Position numbers and translations under genes: made by a program | Shown: one piece after another, positions 52,875 to 62,263 of the stretch | Position numbering within the stretch: position 1 is the stretch's first letter | Layout of the letters: each line of letters begins with the position of its first letter | The notes under the pieces: model-generated | What the model was told of the DNA's origin: nothing | The model's input: only the letters and a program-made list of their open reading frames with translations | The model's database searches: none | Origin: Sphingobium arseniciresistens | Lineage (GTDB): Bacteria; Pseudomonadota; Alphaproteobacteria; Sphingomonadales; Sphingomonadaceae | DNA length: 64,000 nt | Direction: 5' to 3' | Assembly: GCA_029167225.1 (NCBI GenBank) | Contig: JARFNK010000025.1 | Coordinates: forward strand, 1-64,000

Positions 52875-53887
52875 GGCGTGGAGACCCCCGCGCAGCAGAT
52901 CGCTTTTTCGAAGAGCATGAACTGGGCATTGTCTTTGCCGGGGGCATGTTTGCCGCTGGTCCACAGCGCGCCCGGACGCCCGATATTGACGCATTTGCCG
53001 CCCTTGACGGGCTCCATGATCTGGAGCTTGTAGCGGCTCTTGGTCCAGATCGGCTGCGCCTTGAGCGAGCAGCCATCCTCGGAATGGATGGTGAGCAAGC
53101 CCAGGCGCCCCATCATGAAGGTGGTGCGCGCGGCAAGGCCGGCCCAGGCCTCGACCCGGTCACCCATATGGATGTCGCCGGCGATTGGATAGGTCGCGCC
53201 CCAGCTTCCCATGCACCAGAAAAGCGGGTCGATCGTCTTGCCGGCGGCGGCCGCCGCGCTGTCGGCCATGCACGCGAGACCGGCGGCGGGGTTGCCGAAC
53301 AGGATGCCCTCGGGCTGGATGATCGCGCCCAATGTGCCCGACTGCCAGGTCGGCAGCACCTCGGTGATCATCGCCACGTCGAACCCTTCATCCTCGATGC
53401 AGGGCAGGTCGGTGAACATGTCGAGCATCTTCCAGACCGGCGAGATGTAGTAATGCGCCTGCGCGAACAATTTGGTCGTGTTGGTGCCGTCCGAGATCGA
53501 CGACTGGCTACCCTGGAGCTTGCCGCCGGTCGGCAGCAAATCGACGCCCAGCGCCATCATGCAGCCCGGCTCGGTCACGACGTCGACCATGCGGTTGGGC
53601 GACCAGAAGCTGACCTTGACCCCGAACCAGAAGGTCGCGCCCTTGCGGCAGGCGCATAAGGGTTTGGAGGCCGATTGTGCGTCGAGCGCCTTGTCGAGCT
53701 TGTCGAAGCTGCCGACCCGCACGCCGCCGATGGTGATCGGGAAGATGCAGTTCCAGCGGACCTTGGTGATCGGATTGAAGATCGTGCCCGCCTCGCACTT
53801 CGAGGCATGGGCCGGGGCCGCTGGCATGAGCAGCGCCAGCGCGAGCGCCGCAGCTCCGGCGCGCAGCGCGGATGCGATACGGGTCAT
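52871..53887 (-). CDS. traU: Conjugal transfer pilus assembly protein TraU
   Basis: A 338-residue exported TraU: signal peptide ending PAHA, then CEAGTIFNPITKVRWNCIFPI, which is a hallmark of the family, with many conserved cysteines and PEGILFGNPAAGLACMADS. TraU acts in DNA transfer and pilus assembly in the periplasm. Coupled by ATGA to traW and to the following small gene. Confidence 0.9.
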   Translation of the reverse strand: MTRIASALRAGAAALALALLMPAAPAHASKCEAGTIFNPITKVRWNCIFPITIGGVRVGSFDKLDKALDAQSASKPLCACRKGATFWFGVKVSFWSPNRMVDVVTEPGCMMALGVDLLPTGGKLQGSQSSISDGTNTTKLFAQAHYYISPVWKMLDMFTDLPCIEDEGFDVAMITEVLPTWQSGTLGAIIQPEGILFGNPAAGLACMADSAAAAAGKTIDPLFWCMGSWGATYPIAGDIHMGDRVEAWAGLAARTTFMMGRLGLLTIHSEDGCSLKAQPIWTKSRYKLQIMEPVKGGKCVNIGRPGALWTSGKHAPGKDNAQFMLFEKAICCAGVSTP

Positions 53888-54561
53888 GGCCGTTTCTCCT
53901 GGGGAAGACCTTGGCCTCCCTTGCGCTCCAGATGGACTTCGGTGAGTTCGAGGCGTTGGCCGGCCTGGCGGACGATGACGGGGGCGACGGTGAGGCCGAG
54001 CCGGTCCTTGACCCGCTCCTCGAGGATGAACAGCGCGCGGCCGTGGCGTTCGCCGAGTGACAGCGCATCATCCTGACTGTCGCCGCTGCCGGTCAGAAGG
54101 ATCCAGTCGGTGAACGCGGCCGTCTTCAGCGCCCAGCCAAGATCACGCGGATGGACGATGACGAGGCGCTGCGGCAGCGACACATAGGTCAGCGGGTTGA
54201 AGGTGAAGCCTTTAGGATAGAGGATCTTCCCGTCCGGCAGCCGGATTTCCTGATCGAGCGTGTAGAAGGGAACGACGCTGCGCACGCGGTCCGCCTTGGC
54301 GGTGCCGAGCATGGCGCCCTTGAGCGCGCTCCACCCCGAGCGCGGGCCGAAGCGCGGCGCAATGCTTGCTGGCTGGCGCGCCACAGCCGCCTCGATCTCG
54401 GCCATCGCGTCGGGCTCGGCGATCGGCCAGGTCCGGCCGACATTGGATGTCTCGGCTTGCGCTGATCCGGCGAGGATCAGGGCACCGACGATCATCGCGC
54501 CGATCAGCGCGGACTGGATCGCGACAACGTGCCAGCCTTGGGGAAAGCCATTATCGTCCAC
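53884..54561 (-). CDS. traW: Conjugal transfer pilus assembly protein TraW
   Basis: A 225-residue exported TraW. A GTG start at 54561 is chosen because GGAGGGAA precedes it; the longer frame to 54672 lies in the upstream gene. Signal segment ALIGAMIVGALILAGSAQAE, then VGRTWPIAEPDAMAEIE, the family opening, and RVLFY-type strands YPKGFTFNPL and WILLTGSGDSQDD. Confidence 0.86.
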   Translation of the reverse strand: MDDNGFPQGWHVVAIQSALIGAMIVGALILAGSAQAETSNVGRTWPIAEPDAMAEIEAAVARQPASIAPRFGPRSGWSALKGAMLGTAKADRVRSVVPFYTLDQEIRLPDGKILYPKGFTFNPLTYVSLPQRLVIVHPRDLGWALKTAAFTDWILLTGSGDSQDDALSLGERHGRALFILEERVKDRLGLTVAPVIVRQAGQRLELTEVHLERKGGQGLPQEKRP

Positions 54562-54787
54562 GGCGGCGTTCCCTCCAGTTTGGCGGCGGGTTGCGGCTCT
54601 CGCCCCAGACGGCGCAGCAAAGACCGGTCGTGCCGACGAGCAGTGCGAGCCAGATGAGCGGGCGCGTGCCATCGAGGTCGGCGCCGGACCAGATCAGCAG
54701 GAAGGCCTGGACCAGCAGGATCAGATGCGTGCCGACCAGCAGGCGGATCGACGACTGGCAGGGCGCGGCGGAGAAGATGCCGTTCAT
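54551..54787 (-). CDS. Small two-helix membrane protein in the transfer operon
   Basis: A 78-residue protein with two hydrophobic helices (LLVGTHLILLVQAFLLIWSGA and PLIWLALLVGTTGLCCAVW). The start at 54787 gives an ATGA overlap with the upstream gene. No family was recognised. It occupies the place where F carries trbI between traC and traW. Confidence 0.6.
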   Translation of the reverse strand: MNGIFSAAPCQSSIRLLVGTHLILLVQAFLLIWSGADLDGTRPLIWLALLVGTTGLCCAVWGESRNPPPNWRERRRGR

Positions 54788-55212
54788 CGCCGCCTCCGCA
54801 TGGGAAGCATGGCGCAGCGCGACCGGTGCGAGAGGAGCCAGTTCGTGACCTTCGGCCCGAACGTCGCCAAGGCGAGCACGAACGGACCGCCGGTGATCCC
54901 GGCGACAGCGACCACCCCGGCAATGAATTCGAACCTGGCGAACTCGGTTACGCCAGCGCGCACGAGGCCGACATAGGCGGCCGCACCGATCAGCGGTCCG
55001 GCCAGGGTCAGCATGATCCTGTCCTGCCGCCATGAGGCGCGGTCCATGTTCAGGATGTAGTCGGACACATCGCGCGCCCTTGCCAGCATCCGGACTCGGT
55101 TGACCAACGTGCGGTTGGCCCGAACCAGATACTCGTGCAGGCTTTCGTCGGGCTCACGCGGGACCTCGGTCAGATGCGCGTCCGAATTATAGGTGAAGGG
55201 CTCCTGGCTCAT
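54784..55212 (-). CDS. Two-helix membrane protein in the transfer operon
   Basis: A 142-residue protein with a hydrophilic N-terminal half (HEYLVRANRTLVNRVRMLARAR) and two membrane helices (MLTLAGPLIGAAAYVGLV and FIAGVVAVAGITGGPFVLALATF). AGGAGG precedes the ATG at 55212. No family was recognised. Located between traC and traW, coupled to both small neighbours. Confidence 0.62.
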   Translation of the reverse strand: MSQEPFTYNSDAHLTEVPREPDESLHEYLVRANRTLVNRVRMLARARDVSDYILNMDRASWRQDRIMLTLAGPLIGAAAYVGLVRAGVTEFARFEFIAGVVAVAGITGGPFVLALATFGPKVTNWLLSHRSRCAMLPMRRRR

Positions 55213-55535
55213 GATTTCCTCCTGAGCTTTGCGAGAAGGCGACTGGCTGCGCCGGTGAGGCCGATCAGCATCAGCCCGGTGAGGAAGCAGCCGATCCCGA
55301 CGGTGGCGGCGCCGGTCAGCGTTTTCGACATCGGCAGGTCGAGCGCGATGCCGGCTGCGAGCACCAATGTTGCCATCATCACAGATTCGATAATGACGAG
55401 GCGGAAGCGCCATTGGATCGCCTGGACCTCGGCCCGCTCGGCGACGCGCGCCTCGATGATGCGTTCCAGTTCAGCGTCGGTGTTATCGACGAGACGCAGA
55501 GGCAACTGATCTGGAGATACGGAATGGCGCTTCAT
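55209..55535 (-). CDS. Two-helix membrane protein in the transfer operon
   Basis: A 108-residue protein: a charged helix (DAELERIIEARVAERAEVQA) and two membrane segments (LVIIESVMMATLVLAAGIAL and GIGCFLTGLMLIGLTGAA). The start at 55535 overlaps the traC stop (ATGA). No family was recognised. It could be a functional stand-in for TrbI but shows no recognisable similarity. Confidence 0.6.
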   Translation of the reverse strand: MKRHSVSPDQLPLRLVDNTDAELERIIEARVAERAEVQAIQWRFRLVIIESVMMATLVLAAGIALDLPMSKTLTGAATVGIGCFLTGLMLIGLTGAASRLLAKLRRKS

Positions 55536-58054
55536 GACCTTACGCTCCGCTTCACGTCGACGGTGCGTTCCGGCTGCTCCGCACCTCCGAATATCTCGGC
55601 GGGGTCGACGCCGGCCAATTGGCACACGGCTTCGAGCGGCGTGAGCCCTGCGCGCACCAGGCTGTCGAAGGCCGCGACCTCTTCAGGCGCGCTGGTGTTG
55701 ATCCAATACGAAAAAGGGTCGACGACGAGGCGAGCGATGCCGAGCCCGAGCGGACTGTCGATGAAGACTTCGCTATAATTGGGCTTGTTGTTGCGGACCG
55801 ATTTCAGGAGATCGAGGACGAACCCCGAATAGTCGAGGATGCGGTTCTCGACCGCCTTGTCGTAGGTCGATCCCTGCAAAAGGAAGCGCGTTGCCGCATT
55901 TTCGAGGATCACCTGACCGGTGCCGCCGAACAGCAGCAGATCGTTCATGCTCTGGAGAATGATCCCGAAGCTGCCGCGATACTTGCGCGCCCGGCGATAT
56001 CCCTGGCTGATCGCTTCGGCGAGCCGCGACAGATCCTGGCCCTCCTGGCGCGTCATGAACTGCGCCGCCTCGTCGCACAACACGAAGCGGGGGCGGTCGC
56101 GGGCTGACAGGTAGAGTTCCTGTGTAACCGCGTTGATCACGACCATGATCACCACGTTGAACAAGTCGGGCATCGACTTGAGCCGCTCCAGCTCCAGCAC
56201 GACAAATTCGTCGCGCGAGATGTCGAAGGTGGAAGGGCCGTTGAAATAATGGCCATAGGCGCCGTCCGACCCGAAATCGCGCAAGTTGAACGCCAGCTCG
56301 CGCGCGGTCGGCACCAGGTGATCCACCCGGTCCAGGTCTGAGGCGGTGTTCGCGGGATAGGCGCCGAGCCATTCGCGCACCGCATCGATCCCGGCTTCGG
56401 CGCGGCCGCTGTCGATCGCCCATTGCACGGCCGACTTGAGCAGGTTCCATTCGCTGGTGGTGACCGGCTTGCGGGTGGCGGCGTTCGCCATCTCCGCGAC
56501 GATGGCGACCGCCATCGAGATCGCGGATTCGCGGTCATCGCCGTCCATCGCGAGACCGAGGTCGAACGGGTTGAGCACGAGATGCTCTTCGCCGAGATCG
56601 ATGTATCGGCCCGAGCAGAGCGTGCAGAGCTTGCGGTATGACCCGCCGATATCGATGATACGGATGAGCGCGTTCTGCGCGAAATATTGCTGGCAGAGGT
56701 TGTTGAGCAGGAAGCTCTTTCCTGCGCCTGATTCCGCTGAGACGATGAAATTGTAGTTGTTGATGCGCGGGTCGAAGAGGTCGAGCGTGATGAGTTGCCC
56801 CTTGCGTCCCGTATAGAGAAGGGCAGGGCGTCCACCTCCGCGGAAATCGGTCTGGATCGGTGACATCAGCACGGCGGCGCGCGCCGGCACGCGGAAATCG
56901 CGCTGGAGCATGCCAATGGTGCGCCGGTCAGGATAAAGTCCGAACGGCAGGCTTGCGGCGAGCAGGATCGGGTTGAGGTAGCTTTCCTCCTGGACCATCC
57001 AGGGCAGTGGCTCGCTTTCCCACAACCGCTTTGCGCGGGCCGCCATCTCGCGGGCCTGATGCCGATCGCTGCCGAACACCCACATGGTCGGGATCACCGA
57101 GACGAAGCGGCTGTTGCCGATCTCGTCGAGAACCCAGCCGATCTCCTCGATCTGCTTGCCGACCTCGACGGCAAAGCTGCCCGCCGCTTTCTGCGCCGAG
57201 AGGATCTGCGCGCGCTTGTGAACCTCAAAAGCAGAATGATCGAACAGGACATTCAGCGTGTAGAGAAACGGCCCACCGATCTGGTCGCTGTCTTCGCTGC
57301 TGCCGCGCATGCCGCCGGTCAGCCGATTGGCGCGCTCGGCCGTGATCCGACGCGGCGGCGATTTTGGCGTCAGGCAACGGGCGACCTGATTGCCGAGGAA
57401 TACCTCCGGCCCATCGAAAGTCAGCGCTGGTCCCGCATCGATGATCTGGCGGCGGAGAGGCACATCAGCGGTCTGCGTGAACACGCCAGGTGCCGGCACA
57501 TGGACGCCATTGAATATCCGTCGGTAAAGAGAGATGATCTCACCCGGCGCCATCGATCGAATGCCAAGCTTCGCCATCTGCTCTTCGATCTGGCGCTTGA
57601 GGTCGCTGTCCATGGGCTGGCGCATCTTGACCGACAGGAAGGTGCGAAAGTTGCGTACCGGGATGCCGTGGAGCGCCTTGAGACCAGCAGTGCCGGCGCG
57701 CAGATAGTCGAAGGTGCGTTTCGCAGACGCCTGGATCAACGGATCCGGGCGGCTTTTCAGGTCGAGATAGGCGTCGAGCGCATCGTCGATCAGCGGATCG
57801 GCGAAGCTCTGGATCTGGAGCACCGTCCCTTCGGGGAAATGCACGTTGAGCAGCCCGAGCAGCGCTTCATGGACATGCGCGAACATATAGGCCGAGGGGA
57901 CCAGCTCCCAGGCATAGCCCCAACCATCGTCGATAGTGAGGAAAGCCTGTTCCTCCTCGACCCAGGCTGCGAGCGGCAAATAGTCGGAAAAGCTGTCGCG
58001 TTCGACGCTCCGCCGCAGCCTTGCGAGCGTCATGCCGCCGTGTTGCCGGCTCAT
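55532..58054 (-). CDS. traC: Type IV secretion ATPase TraC
   Basis: An 840-residue VirB4/TraC-type ATPase powering pilus assembly at the inner membrane. Walker A in SAESGAGKSFLLNN (about residue 443), Walker B in RPRFVLCDEAAQF (about 658), and the family N-terminus (SFSDYLPLAAWVEEEQAFLTID). The start at 58054 overlaps the traV stop (ATGA); the longer frame lies in traV. Confidence 0.92.
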   Translation of the reverse strand: MSRQHGGMTLARLRRSVERDSFSDYLPLAAWVEEEQAFLTIDDGWGYAWELVPSAYMFAHVHEALLGLLNVHFPEGTVLQIQSFADPLIDDALDAYLDLKSRPDPLIQASAKRTFDYLRAGTAGLKALHGIPVRNFRTFLSVKMRQPMDSDLKRQIEEQMAKLGIRSMAPGEIISLYRRIFNGVHVPAPGVFTQTADVPLRRQIIDAGPALTFDGPEVFLGNQVARCLTPKSPPRRITAERANRLTGGMRGSSEDSDQIGGPFLYTLNVLFDHSAFEVHKRAQILSAQKAAGSFAVEVGKQIEEIGWVLDEIGNSRFVSVIPTMWVFGSDRHQAREMAARAKRLWESEPLPWMVQEESYLNPILLAASLPFGLYPDRRTIGMLQRDFRVPARAAVLMSPIQTDFRGGGRPALLYTGRKGQLITLDLFDPRINNYNFIVSAESGAGKSFLLNNLCQQYFAQNALIRIIDIGGSYRKLCTLCSGRYIDLGEEHLVLNPFDLGLAMDGDDRESAISMAVAIVAEMANAATRKPVTTSEWNLLKSAVQWAIDSGRAEAGIDAVREWLGAYPANTASDLDRVDHLVPTARELAFNLRDFGSDGAYGHYFNGPSTFDISRDEFVVLELERLKSMPDLFNVVIMVVINAVTQELYLSARDRPRFVLCDEAAQFMTRQEGQDLSRLAEAISQGYRRARKYRGSFGIILQSMNDLLLFGGTGQVILENAATRFLLQGSTYDKAVENRILDYSGFVLDLLKSVRNNKPNYSEVFIDSPLGLGIARLVVDPFSYWINTSAPEEVAAFDSLVRAGLTPLEAVCQLAGVDPAEIFGGAEQPERTVDVKRSVRS

Positions 58055-58626
58055 GGCTGCGGCTCCGCATCGTTCTGGCGGTCCTGGACCTGTTCGAGGA
58101 CGCTGGTGCGCGAGGCTGGCGCAACAGGTTCTACCAGATAGTCTCCGACCACCCATTGCGGGCGCTCGACCACCGAATACACATAGCGCGGCATGTAGAG
58201 CCGATCAGGTCGTTGCCGGTCGGCATAGGGAAGGATCAGCGTGCGGACCGAGCGTGGGGGCTTGAGCATGGGCGTGACAGGCTGGTCGATCAGCCCCTGC
58301 AACTCGCGATAGACGCTGTCACGATAGCCGGCGAAGGAACCCGATGATGCCTTGCCTGCACCTCGCGTGCCCTTGTCGCCCCGGAGCATCGCCTTGTCAC
58401 GTGTGACGGCGGGGTCGGATTTCGAAGCCACGCCGGCCACCGCATCGGCATAGGCCTTGTCCGGGTGGATGCATTGGCCGTGATCGTCGTTCTTGCACGA
58501 GAATTTCTCGGAATACGGCGACATGACCGATCCCAATGTCGCGCACCCGCTCAGCGTAAGCGCTGCCATAACGGGAAGGACGAGGGACGCGGTGCGTGTC
58601 AGGTATCGCAGCGGTGATGACCGCAT
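58051..58626 (-). CDS. traV: Outer-membrane lipoprotein TraV
   Basis: A 191-residue lipoprotein with lipobox LSGC (Cys28) and the TraV-like CKNDDHGQCIHPDKAYADA segment. It anchors TraB/TraK in the outer-membrane core complex. ATG at 58626 follows GGGAG; an ATG at 58662 forms TGATG with the traB stop and is an equally possible start adding 12 residues. Confidence 0.85.
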   Translation of the reverse strand: MRSSPLRYLTRTASLVLPVMAALTLSGCATLGSVMSPYSEKFSCKNDDHGQCIHPDKAYADAVAGVASKSDPAVTRDKAMLRGDKGTRGAGKASSGSFAGYRDSVYRELQGLIDQPVTPMLKPPRSVRTLILPYADRQRPDRLYMPRYVYSVVERPQWVVGDYLVEPVAPASRTSVLEQVQDRQNDAEPQP

Positions 58627-58661
58627 GGCTTGAACTCCCTGTTGGATAGAGGGCACGACCA

Positions 58662-59969
58662 TCAGAATTTGCTCCCGGCGGTCGGCTTGATCTCAAGTGT
58701 GATGCCTTCCTGGATCACGACGACGACCTCCTTCGCGGCGCCCACTTCAACGATGGGGCCGGCCTGCCGGGCGAGATCGAGGAAGAAGTCGGTGAGCTTG
58801 TCCGAGGATCGCGACAGGCCGCCTGCAATCCCGGCTTTGGCGGCATCTCCGGCATCGAAGCTGCGCACTGAGCCGAGGGCCGATGTCGAGACATTGCCTA
58901 CGGTGTTCTCGACGGTCTGGGCGACGCCGGTGATGGTTCCGGCTATGAAGGTGCGAGCCAGCGCCGCTCCGGCGCGCGTCACAACCTTGCCAGAGAGGCC
59001 CTTTTTCCCGTCCGCATCGACGAAGAACCCCTTGACGGCCTGATCGACCACGGAACGTTCATCGAAGTCGACACAGGACAGTGACACGAGCTGTACCTCG
59101 ACCCGCTCCTTGGCGAGGCTCCCGGTCGCATTGCCAATGACAAAGCAGCCGGAGAGATTGGCTTTCACGTCATTGGGGAGCACGGCGGGAGCCTGCACGC
59201 GGGCGATCAGTGGTTCGGGATTGCTGGTCGCGTCCCGGCTCGCCAGCGCGTCGATCCCGGTCAGAAGACGCGCCTTCATGAAACCAGGCGGCAAATAGAT
59301 CGTCCGATTCTTTTTTTTCGAACCTCCCGCTTGATCGCCGGTCGCGACCGGACTGGTCGCGCCGCCGATCGCACCCACCGTCTTTTCAACCGGTGGTGCC
59401 GGAGGGGCAGGTGGAGCGGAGGGGGGAGCCGGAGGTGCGGAGGACGCAGACCCCATGTCGCCGCTCGTGGGCGGTTCAGGAAACCCGGGCACGTCACCTG
59501 GAAGCGCAGGCGGAAGATCCGGGTTCGTGGATTCACCGGAGGCGGATCGAGATCCCGCGCCGGGTACGATCTTGCCTTCCTCAATGGCGGTGACCCGGTC
59601 TCCCAGCAACGATTGGCCATCGAGAATCTTCTGCAGATCACCGCGAAGTTTCACCTCAAGGCTGTCGCCCCGGAGACCCGCGCCCATATCGAGTTTTGAA
59701 GCTGGTGGCGTGGCCGTTTGATCGGGCTTGTCACCGCTTGCGGTATATAGGCCAAGGCCCAGCACACCGATCGCACCCACGACTCCGACTTGCTTCAACC
59801 GAAGCTGATGGCGGGCGCCTAGCGCCGCCCAGCGTGCTTTGAAGTCAAGCAGCGCCGGGCCGCGATCGAGACCGGGAGCCTGCGGGCGAGTTGCCTGATA
59901 GCTTTCGAGATCGAGTTCGTCGCCGTGCTCATCGGAGCCGCGATCGCGGGGAGGGCCGCCCGCGCTCAT
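58662..59969 (-). CDS. traB: Conjugal transfer protein TraB (VirB10-like)
   Basis: A 435-residue inner-membrane-anchored TraB. One membrane helix near residue 60-75 (VGVVGAIGVLGLGLYTA), a coiled segment, a Pro/Ala-rich stretch (about 165-190), and a C-terminal VirB10-like core beginning YLPPGFMKARLLTGIDA, with ANLSGCFVIGNATGSLAKERV. It spans the periplasm in the core complex with TraV and TraK. Confidence 0.9.
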   Translation of the reverse strand: MSAGGPPRDRGSDEHGDELDLESYQATRPQAPGLDRGPALLDFKARWAALGARHQLRLKQVGVVGAIGVLGLGLYTASGDKPDQTATPPASKLDMGAGLRGDSLEVKLRGDLQKILDGQSLLGDRVTAIEEGKIVPGAGSRSASGESTNPDLPPALPGDVPGFPEPPTSGDMGSASSAPPAPPSAPPAPPAPPVEKTVGAIGGATSPVATGDQAGGSKKKNRTIYLPPGFMKARLLTGIDALASRDATSNPEPLIARVQAPAVLPNDVKANLSGCFVIGNATGSLAKERVEVQLVSLSCVDFDERSVVDQAVKGFFVDADGKKGLSGKVVTRAGAALARTFIAGTITGVAQTVENTVGNVSTSALGSVRSFDAGDAAKAGIAGGLSRSSDKLTDFFLDLARQAGPIVEVGAAKEVVVVIQEGITLEIKPTAGSKF

Positions 59970-60724
59970 TGCCCGGCTCCCCTGCGCACGACAATGAGTC
60001 GTGCAGTCTCGCCTGCAGCGAGATTGTTGCGATCCAGCGTGACGGCGAAGATATTTGTGCCGAGCGCGCTGTCTAGGAAGCTTCGCTCATCGAGGACGGC
60101 TTCACCGCCGACAGAAACCAGATATTCGGATGCTGAAAGTCCCGAACCATCTATCTCGACACGTCGACGTTCCTCGATCGCTGCGCCGGGTAGGCCGGTG
60201 AGCCGGATCGCAGTGGAACGTGGTGCAACCGTCGTGAAGCTTCCCGGTATCCGATCCTGGAGCATTGCGAGCGTAATCGAAACCGCACGTTCTTCTTCCA
60301 CCAACGGACCAAGCAGTTCTTCGTTGGACCTAGCACGCTGGGGAGCACCCGGTTGCAACAAGACCGTTTGCGCGGGAATATCCGACGGTTCCGCATAAAG
60401 CGGATACACAGCGCCGTTGCAGGTGACAAAGAACTCAGACGGCGTCGTGACGAAGCTGCGCGTCACCATGCCGGAATCATCGATCTCGCGAACGAGGAAC
60501 TTGATCCATGCGTCAGCGCCGGCGCGTTCGACAGCGATGGCCTTCTCCGCGCTGAACTTCACGTCCTCGATCTCGCCGCCAATGCAGACGACATGATTGA
60601 TATCGCGGTTGGACAAACGGATCGTGCTGGTCTGGTCGGGCAGAGCGGCGACGGTCTGCGCTATTGCCGGTAGCGGCATCAGCGCAAGGCCGAGGACCAG
60701 CAGCCGCTTAACGGGGCTGGGCAT
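59966..60724 (-). CDS. traK: Conjugal transfer protein TraK (VirB9-like)
   Basis: A 252-residue secretin-like TraK with signal peptide (LLVLGLALMPLPAIAQ) and DINHVVCIGGEIEDVKFSAEKAI in the N-terminal domain. It forms the core complex with TraB and TraV. ATGA overlap with traB; GAGGA precedes its start, and its 5' end overlaps traE by 17 nt. Confidence 0.87.
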   Translation of the reverse strand: MPSPVKRLLVLGLALMPLPAIAQTVAALPDQTSTIRLSNRDINHVVCIGGEIEDVKFSAEKAIAVERAGADAWIKFLVREIDDSGMVTRSFVTTPSEFFVTCNGAVYPLYAEPSDIPAQTVLLQPGAPQRARSNEELLGPLVEEERAVSITLAMLQDRIPGSFTTVAPRSTAIRLTGLPGAAIEERRRVEIDGSGLSASEYLVSVGGEAVLDERSFLDSALGTNIFAVTLDRNNLAAGETARLIVVRRGAGQ

Positions 60725-61346
60725 CGAATTTTTCCTCTGTCAGGGCGGTGAGCCAGAAGCGGCCATTGTCGATCGCGTAACGAATCCGCAGATTGCCCCG
60801 GAACTTGCGGATCACGCCGCCGATGACCCGAACCTTCTCGACCGGCACGAGGATTTCGCGGTCGGTCCATGTCACGGGCTGATCGGGGCGGATGTAAGTC
60901 GCGATCGAGAGGGTTGGATTGTCGGCCAGCTCGTCGAGCAACCGATTGAGGCCATCCCTCAGGCTATTGTAGCTTGAGGGATGAACAATGCTCAGCAGTT
61001 CCTGGAACTGCCGATCGGCGGAATAAGCCGAATAGGTGCCCGAGAGCGAGACGATGTTGCGAGTGATCATTCTTAGATAGGCTTCGGACGGCCTGTTGCC
61101 CGTCACATAGAGATCACCACCCGCACCGAACGGCACAACTACGGTGCGCGTGTTCTGGTTGGAGGTGTAAATCACCATCCCGAGCACTGCGGTGATGCCA
61201 AACAAGCCGACCACGGCGAGTTTCAGCAGGCGGTTCTCTTCGAAGAGATTGCTGGCGCCCTGGACGTAGCGATGGATACCGAAGCTGGCCGGTTTGCCGA
61301 GCAACGGATCTCGCGCGGGGGTATCAGGGGTTTTGCGTCCGAACAT
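60708..61346 (-). CDS. traE: Conjugal transfer protein TraE (VirB5/8-like)
   Basis: A 212-residue TraE. A short cytoplasmic N-terminus, one membrane helix (LLKLAVVGLFGITAVLGMVIYTS, about 40-62) and a periplasmic domain (YLRMITRNIVSLSGTYSA). It is a VirB8-type scaffold of the inner-membrane complex. Confidence 0.87.
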   Translation of the reverse strand: MFGRKTPDTPARDPLLGKPASFGIHRYVQGASNLFEENRLLKLAVVGLFGITAVLGMVIYTSNQNTRTVVVPFGAGGDLYVTGNRPSEAYLRMITRNIVSLSGTYSAYSADRQFQELLSIVHPSSYNSLRDGLNRLLDELADNPTLSIATYIRPDQPVTWTDREILVPVEKVRVIGGVIRKFRGNLRIRYAIDNGRFWLTALTEEKFDAQPR

Positions 61347-61355
61347 CGCTTGTTC

Positions 61356-61622
61356 TCACTCGAAAAAGCGGGTCTGCGTCGGACCCGGATATTTGGACCA
61401 GCGAACCAGCCCCCAACGCCAGGCCAGGTGCGGGATGAACCCACGCGGCTTGGTCCGAAGCCAGGGAATGAAAAGGAGAAGGGCCGCGATGAGCGCCCAG
61501 CCGAGCATCCCGCCGAGGATTACGGCGACGAAGATGGTCGACATCACCAGCACGAACTCGTCCGACCCAAACCAGAGGATTTGAACCGGCTTGTGCAGAT
61601 ATTGGGGTAGCCGTTCGTCCAC
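61356..61622 (-). CDS. traL: Conjugal transfer protein TraL (VirB3-like)
   Basis: An 88-residue membrane protein with LPQYLHKPVQILWFGSDEF opening and hydrophobic segments VLVMSTIFVAVILGGMLGWALI and beyond. The GTG start at 61622 is preceded by GGAGGAG and gives the family length. TraL assists pilus assembly with TraC. Confidence 0.82.
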   Translation of the reverse strand: MDERLPQYLHKPVQILWFGSDEFVLVMSTIFVAVILGGMLGWALIAALLLFIPWLRTKPRGFIPHLAWRWGLVRWSKYPGPTQTRFFE

Positions 61623-61756
61623 GAACCCTTCTCCTCCTGCTTCAAGACCGCCCTGCGAAGCTGCGGTTGAACAACACAGGCAGTCTCGCCAGCACGCCGA
61701 AGCGCTCTGGCTTGTTGAGGTCCGCCATCCGTGCAATCGGACGGCGAACCAAACCG

Positions 61757-62071
61757 TCAGATGACCATCCCGAAAGTCTGGAGGATGGTGTCGGATTTGA
61801 TCAGGCAGACCGCGGCAACGATGGTGGGGATGCCGACCATGACGTTGCTGAACAGGCGCGAGACGCCGAACAAGAACGCGGCAACGCCGCCGACGAAACC
61901 GAGCGGTCCCTTCACGCCTTTGTTCACGACGATGTCATAGATGTCGTAACCAAGGTCGCCGACCGCCGGCGCGGTGAACGCGTGAGCGCCACCGCTCACC
62001 ATCGCGGCGAAGGCCAGGGGAATGCCGATATTGGCGAAGGAAGCGGTTTGCCTTCCAAGTGTCTTCAACAT
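61757..62071 (-). CDS. traA: TraA-like pilin precursor
   Basis: A 104-residue protein ahead of traL with a leader region ending near GGAHAF and two hydrophobic helices (LGFVGGVAAFLFGVSRLF and MVGIPTIVAAVCLIK), the arrangement of F-type pilins. The ATG at 62071 is used. It would be processed by a signal peptidase and polymerise into the conjugative pilus. Confidence 0.72.
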   Translation of the reverse strand: MLKTLGRQTASFANIGIPLAFAAMVSGGAHAFTAPAVGDLGYDIYDIVVNKGVKGPLGFVGGVAAFLFGVSRLFSNVMVGIPTIVAAVCLIKSDTILQTFGMVI

Positions 62072-62263
62072 GCACGTGCTCCAGTCAAAATGGGCCGCTC
62101 CGCAATATGCTGGCCGGCATCGATGGGGATCGCTGTCGGCCGACGGCGAGGCTGGACGGCCCGTTTCGGGTCTCGCCGTCGGCATTCCGGTGCGCGCGGC
62201 GCCGTCCTGCCATGCTGCAGGAGGACGGCCGCGAGCGTCCGCGATGGGAGAGTGGAGAACCGT

